NCBI GenBank assembly: GCA_963726975.1
Contig: CAVSEK010000007.1
Span: 185,347-249,346 of the forward strand
Direction: 5' to 3'
DNA: 64,000 nucleotides
Source: CAVSEK01 sp963726975
GTDB taxonomy: Bacteria; Actinomycetota; Actinomycetes; Mycobacteriales; SCTD01
Shown here: positions 63,425 to 64,000 of the stretch, piece after piece
Layout: the number at the start of each line of letters is the position of its first letter
How positions within the stretch are numbered: position 1 is the first letter of the stretch
Translations under genes and position numbers: made by a program
Notes under the pieces: model-generated
What the model was told of the DNA's origin: nothing
The model's input: only the letters and a program-made list of their open reading frames with translations
Database searches by the model: none

Positions 63425-63913
63425 GCGGTCCTCTTCCTCGGGAGCCGGCGCGGGTCGTAGAGCCCGCTGCGGGCCTGCCAGGTCCGGGCCGCGACCGGGC
63501 TGACCGCGCTGCCCGGGGCGGGCGGCCTCAGCGTAGTCACCGCGTGGCCGGTGCCGGCCGTGCAGAACTGCGCGAGGTGGAGCAGCACCGGCGCGAGCGG
63601 CAGGTCGTAGACCGACAGCTGCTCGCCGGCCCGCGACCACTGCAGCGCGGCGGGCGAGCCGGACCGGTAGACCGCCACCGGCCGCAGGTCGGTCCGCCCC
63701 GGGACCGGCCGGGCGACCACGACGAGCTCGCCGAGGTCGTCGAAGAGCCGCCCGCCCAGCTCGGGCCAGCCACGACGGCACGTAGCCGTCGGTGGTCCAG
63801 GCCTCGAGGTGCGGGGCGTCGAGCGCGCCCAGGGCGGCGCCGGCGAGGGCATGCAGCCGGTTGGGCAGGCCGAGGACGACACCGGTCAGCCGGTCGGTGC
63901 GGAAGACGCCCAC
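63421..63913 (-). CDS. Uncharacterised protein coupled to DUF475, one frameshift as read
   Basis: About 163 aa if repaired. From GTG 63913 it reads GVFRTDRLTGVVLGLPNRLH, ALAGAALGALDAPHLEAWTT and DGYVPSW. After a shift near 63760 it continues ELGGRLFDDLGELVVVARPV, DLRPVAVYRSGSPAALQWSR, YDLPLAPVLLHLAQFCTAGT and ends RSGLYDPRRLPRKRTA. No family is recognised, but it resembles the 61839-62318 product in several blocks. Coupling to DUF475 by ATGA suggests a shared function. CAGGCT lies 7 nt before the GTG. Confidence 0.65.
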
Positions 63914-64000
63914 GGTCGGCAGCCTGTCAGGCCCGGGCGGCGGGACCCGTCAGGGCCTCGCCCGCGACCGTCCTGGAGCGCTCAGGCCTGGGAGAGCTCG

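Noticed and set aside
63914..64000. Possible C-terminal end of another leftward gene at the right edge
   Set aside because: A frame ending TGPAARA with a stop at 63927-63929 and another ending ELSQA with a stop at 63982-63984 are both open to the edge. With under 75 bp neither can be told from chance.

Overview
The window is extremely GC-rich DNA from an actinobacterium. The evidence is a mycothiol synthase gene (mshD), a GlnR-type orphan regulator, a DUF222/HNH protein, many GTG starts with 4-base GTGA/ATGA overlaps, and -10-like hexamers (TAGCGT, TACCGT, TAGGGT) placed 6-7 nt before start codons, as in actinobacterial leaderless mRNAs. I cannot name the genus.

Region 1 (about 0.4-23 kb) is a cell-surface polysaccharide locus. 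A leftward operon encodes a chain-length/BY-kinase protein, an LPRTG-type surface protein, a DUF4012 protein and the priming polyprenyl-phosphate glycosyltransferase, with a thioredoxin-like gene cut by the window edge. Rightward genes encode glycosyltransferases, a broken O-antigen-ligase-like protein, an ABC exporter pair (permease plus ATPase with a Wzt-like C-terminal domain), acyltransferases and two small-molecule-type methyltransferases. Many genes here carry frameshifts as read. Genes with one visible frameshift are typed CDS and genes with several are typed pseudogene. The clustering, with intact neighbours, makes sequence error as likely as real decay.

Region 2 (23-29 kb) has a leftward five-gene overlapping operon (alpha/beta hydrolase, MoaD/ThiS-like protein, membrane protein, DUF2993/LmeA-like protein, glycosyltransferase), then glnR and mshD.

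Region 3 (28.6-42.8 kb) centres on phosphate. pstSCAB and, downstream on the opposite strand, an alkaline phosphatase each have a PHO-box-like pair of 11-nt direct repeats, 27 nt before an identical TAGCGT. MFS, DoxX, PPK2 and EamA genes and glpD/glpK follow.

Region 4 (42.8-54.7 kb) is mixed: tRNA-Lys, a VOC-GNAT fusion, a ZapE/AFG1-type ATPase, a DUF305 lipoprotein, an SGNH hydrolase, an HNH protein, a matrixin-type protease, an aquaporin, a second MshD-like tandem GNAT protein, an acyl-CoA ligase and a tRNA-Glu/Asp/Phe array.

Region 5 (54.8-64 kb) is a Ter-type stress and nucleotide-chemistry cluster: two TerD-domain proteins, an HpcH/CitE-like lyase, a PRTase-TRSP protein, a StiP/PELOTA protein, an HAD phosphatase, an AIM24 protein, a DUF475 (TerC-like) membrane protein and two small unrecognised proteins that resemble each other. 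Short tandem repeats sit at or across stop codons of many genes throughout the window.
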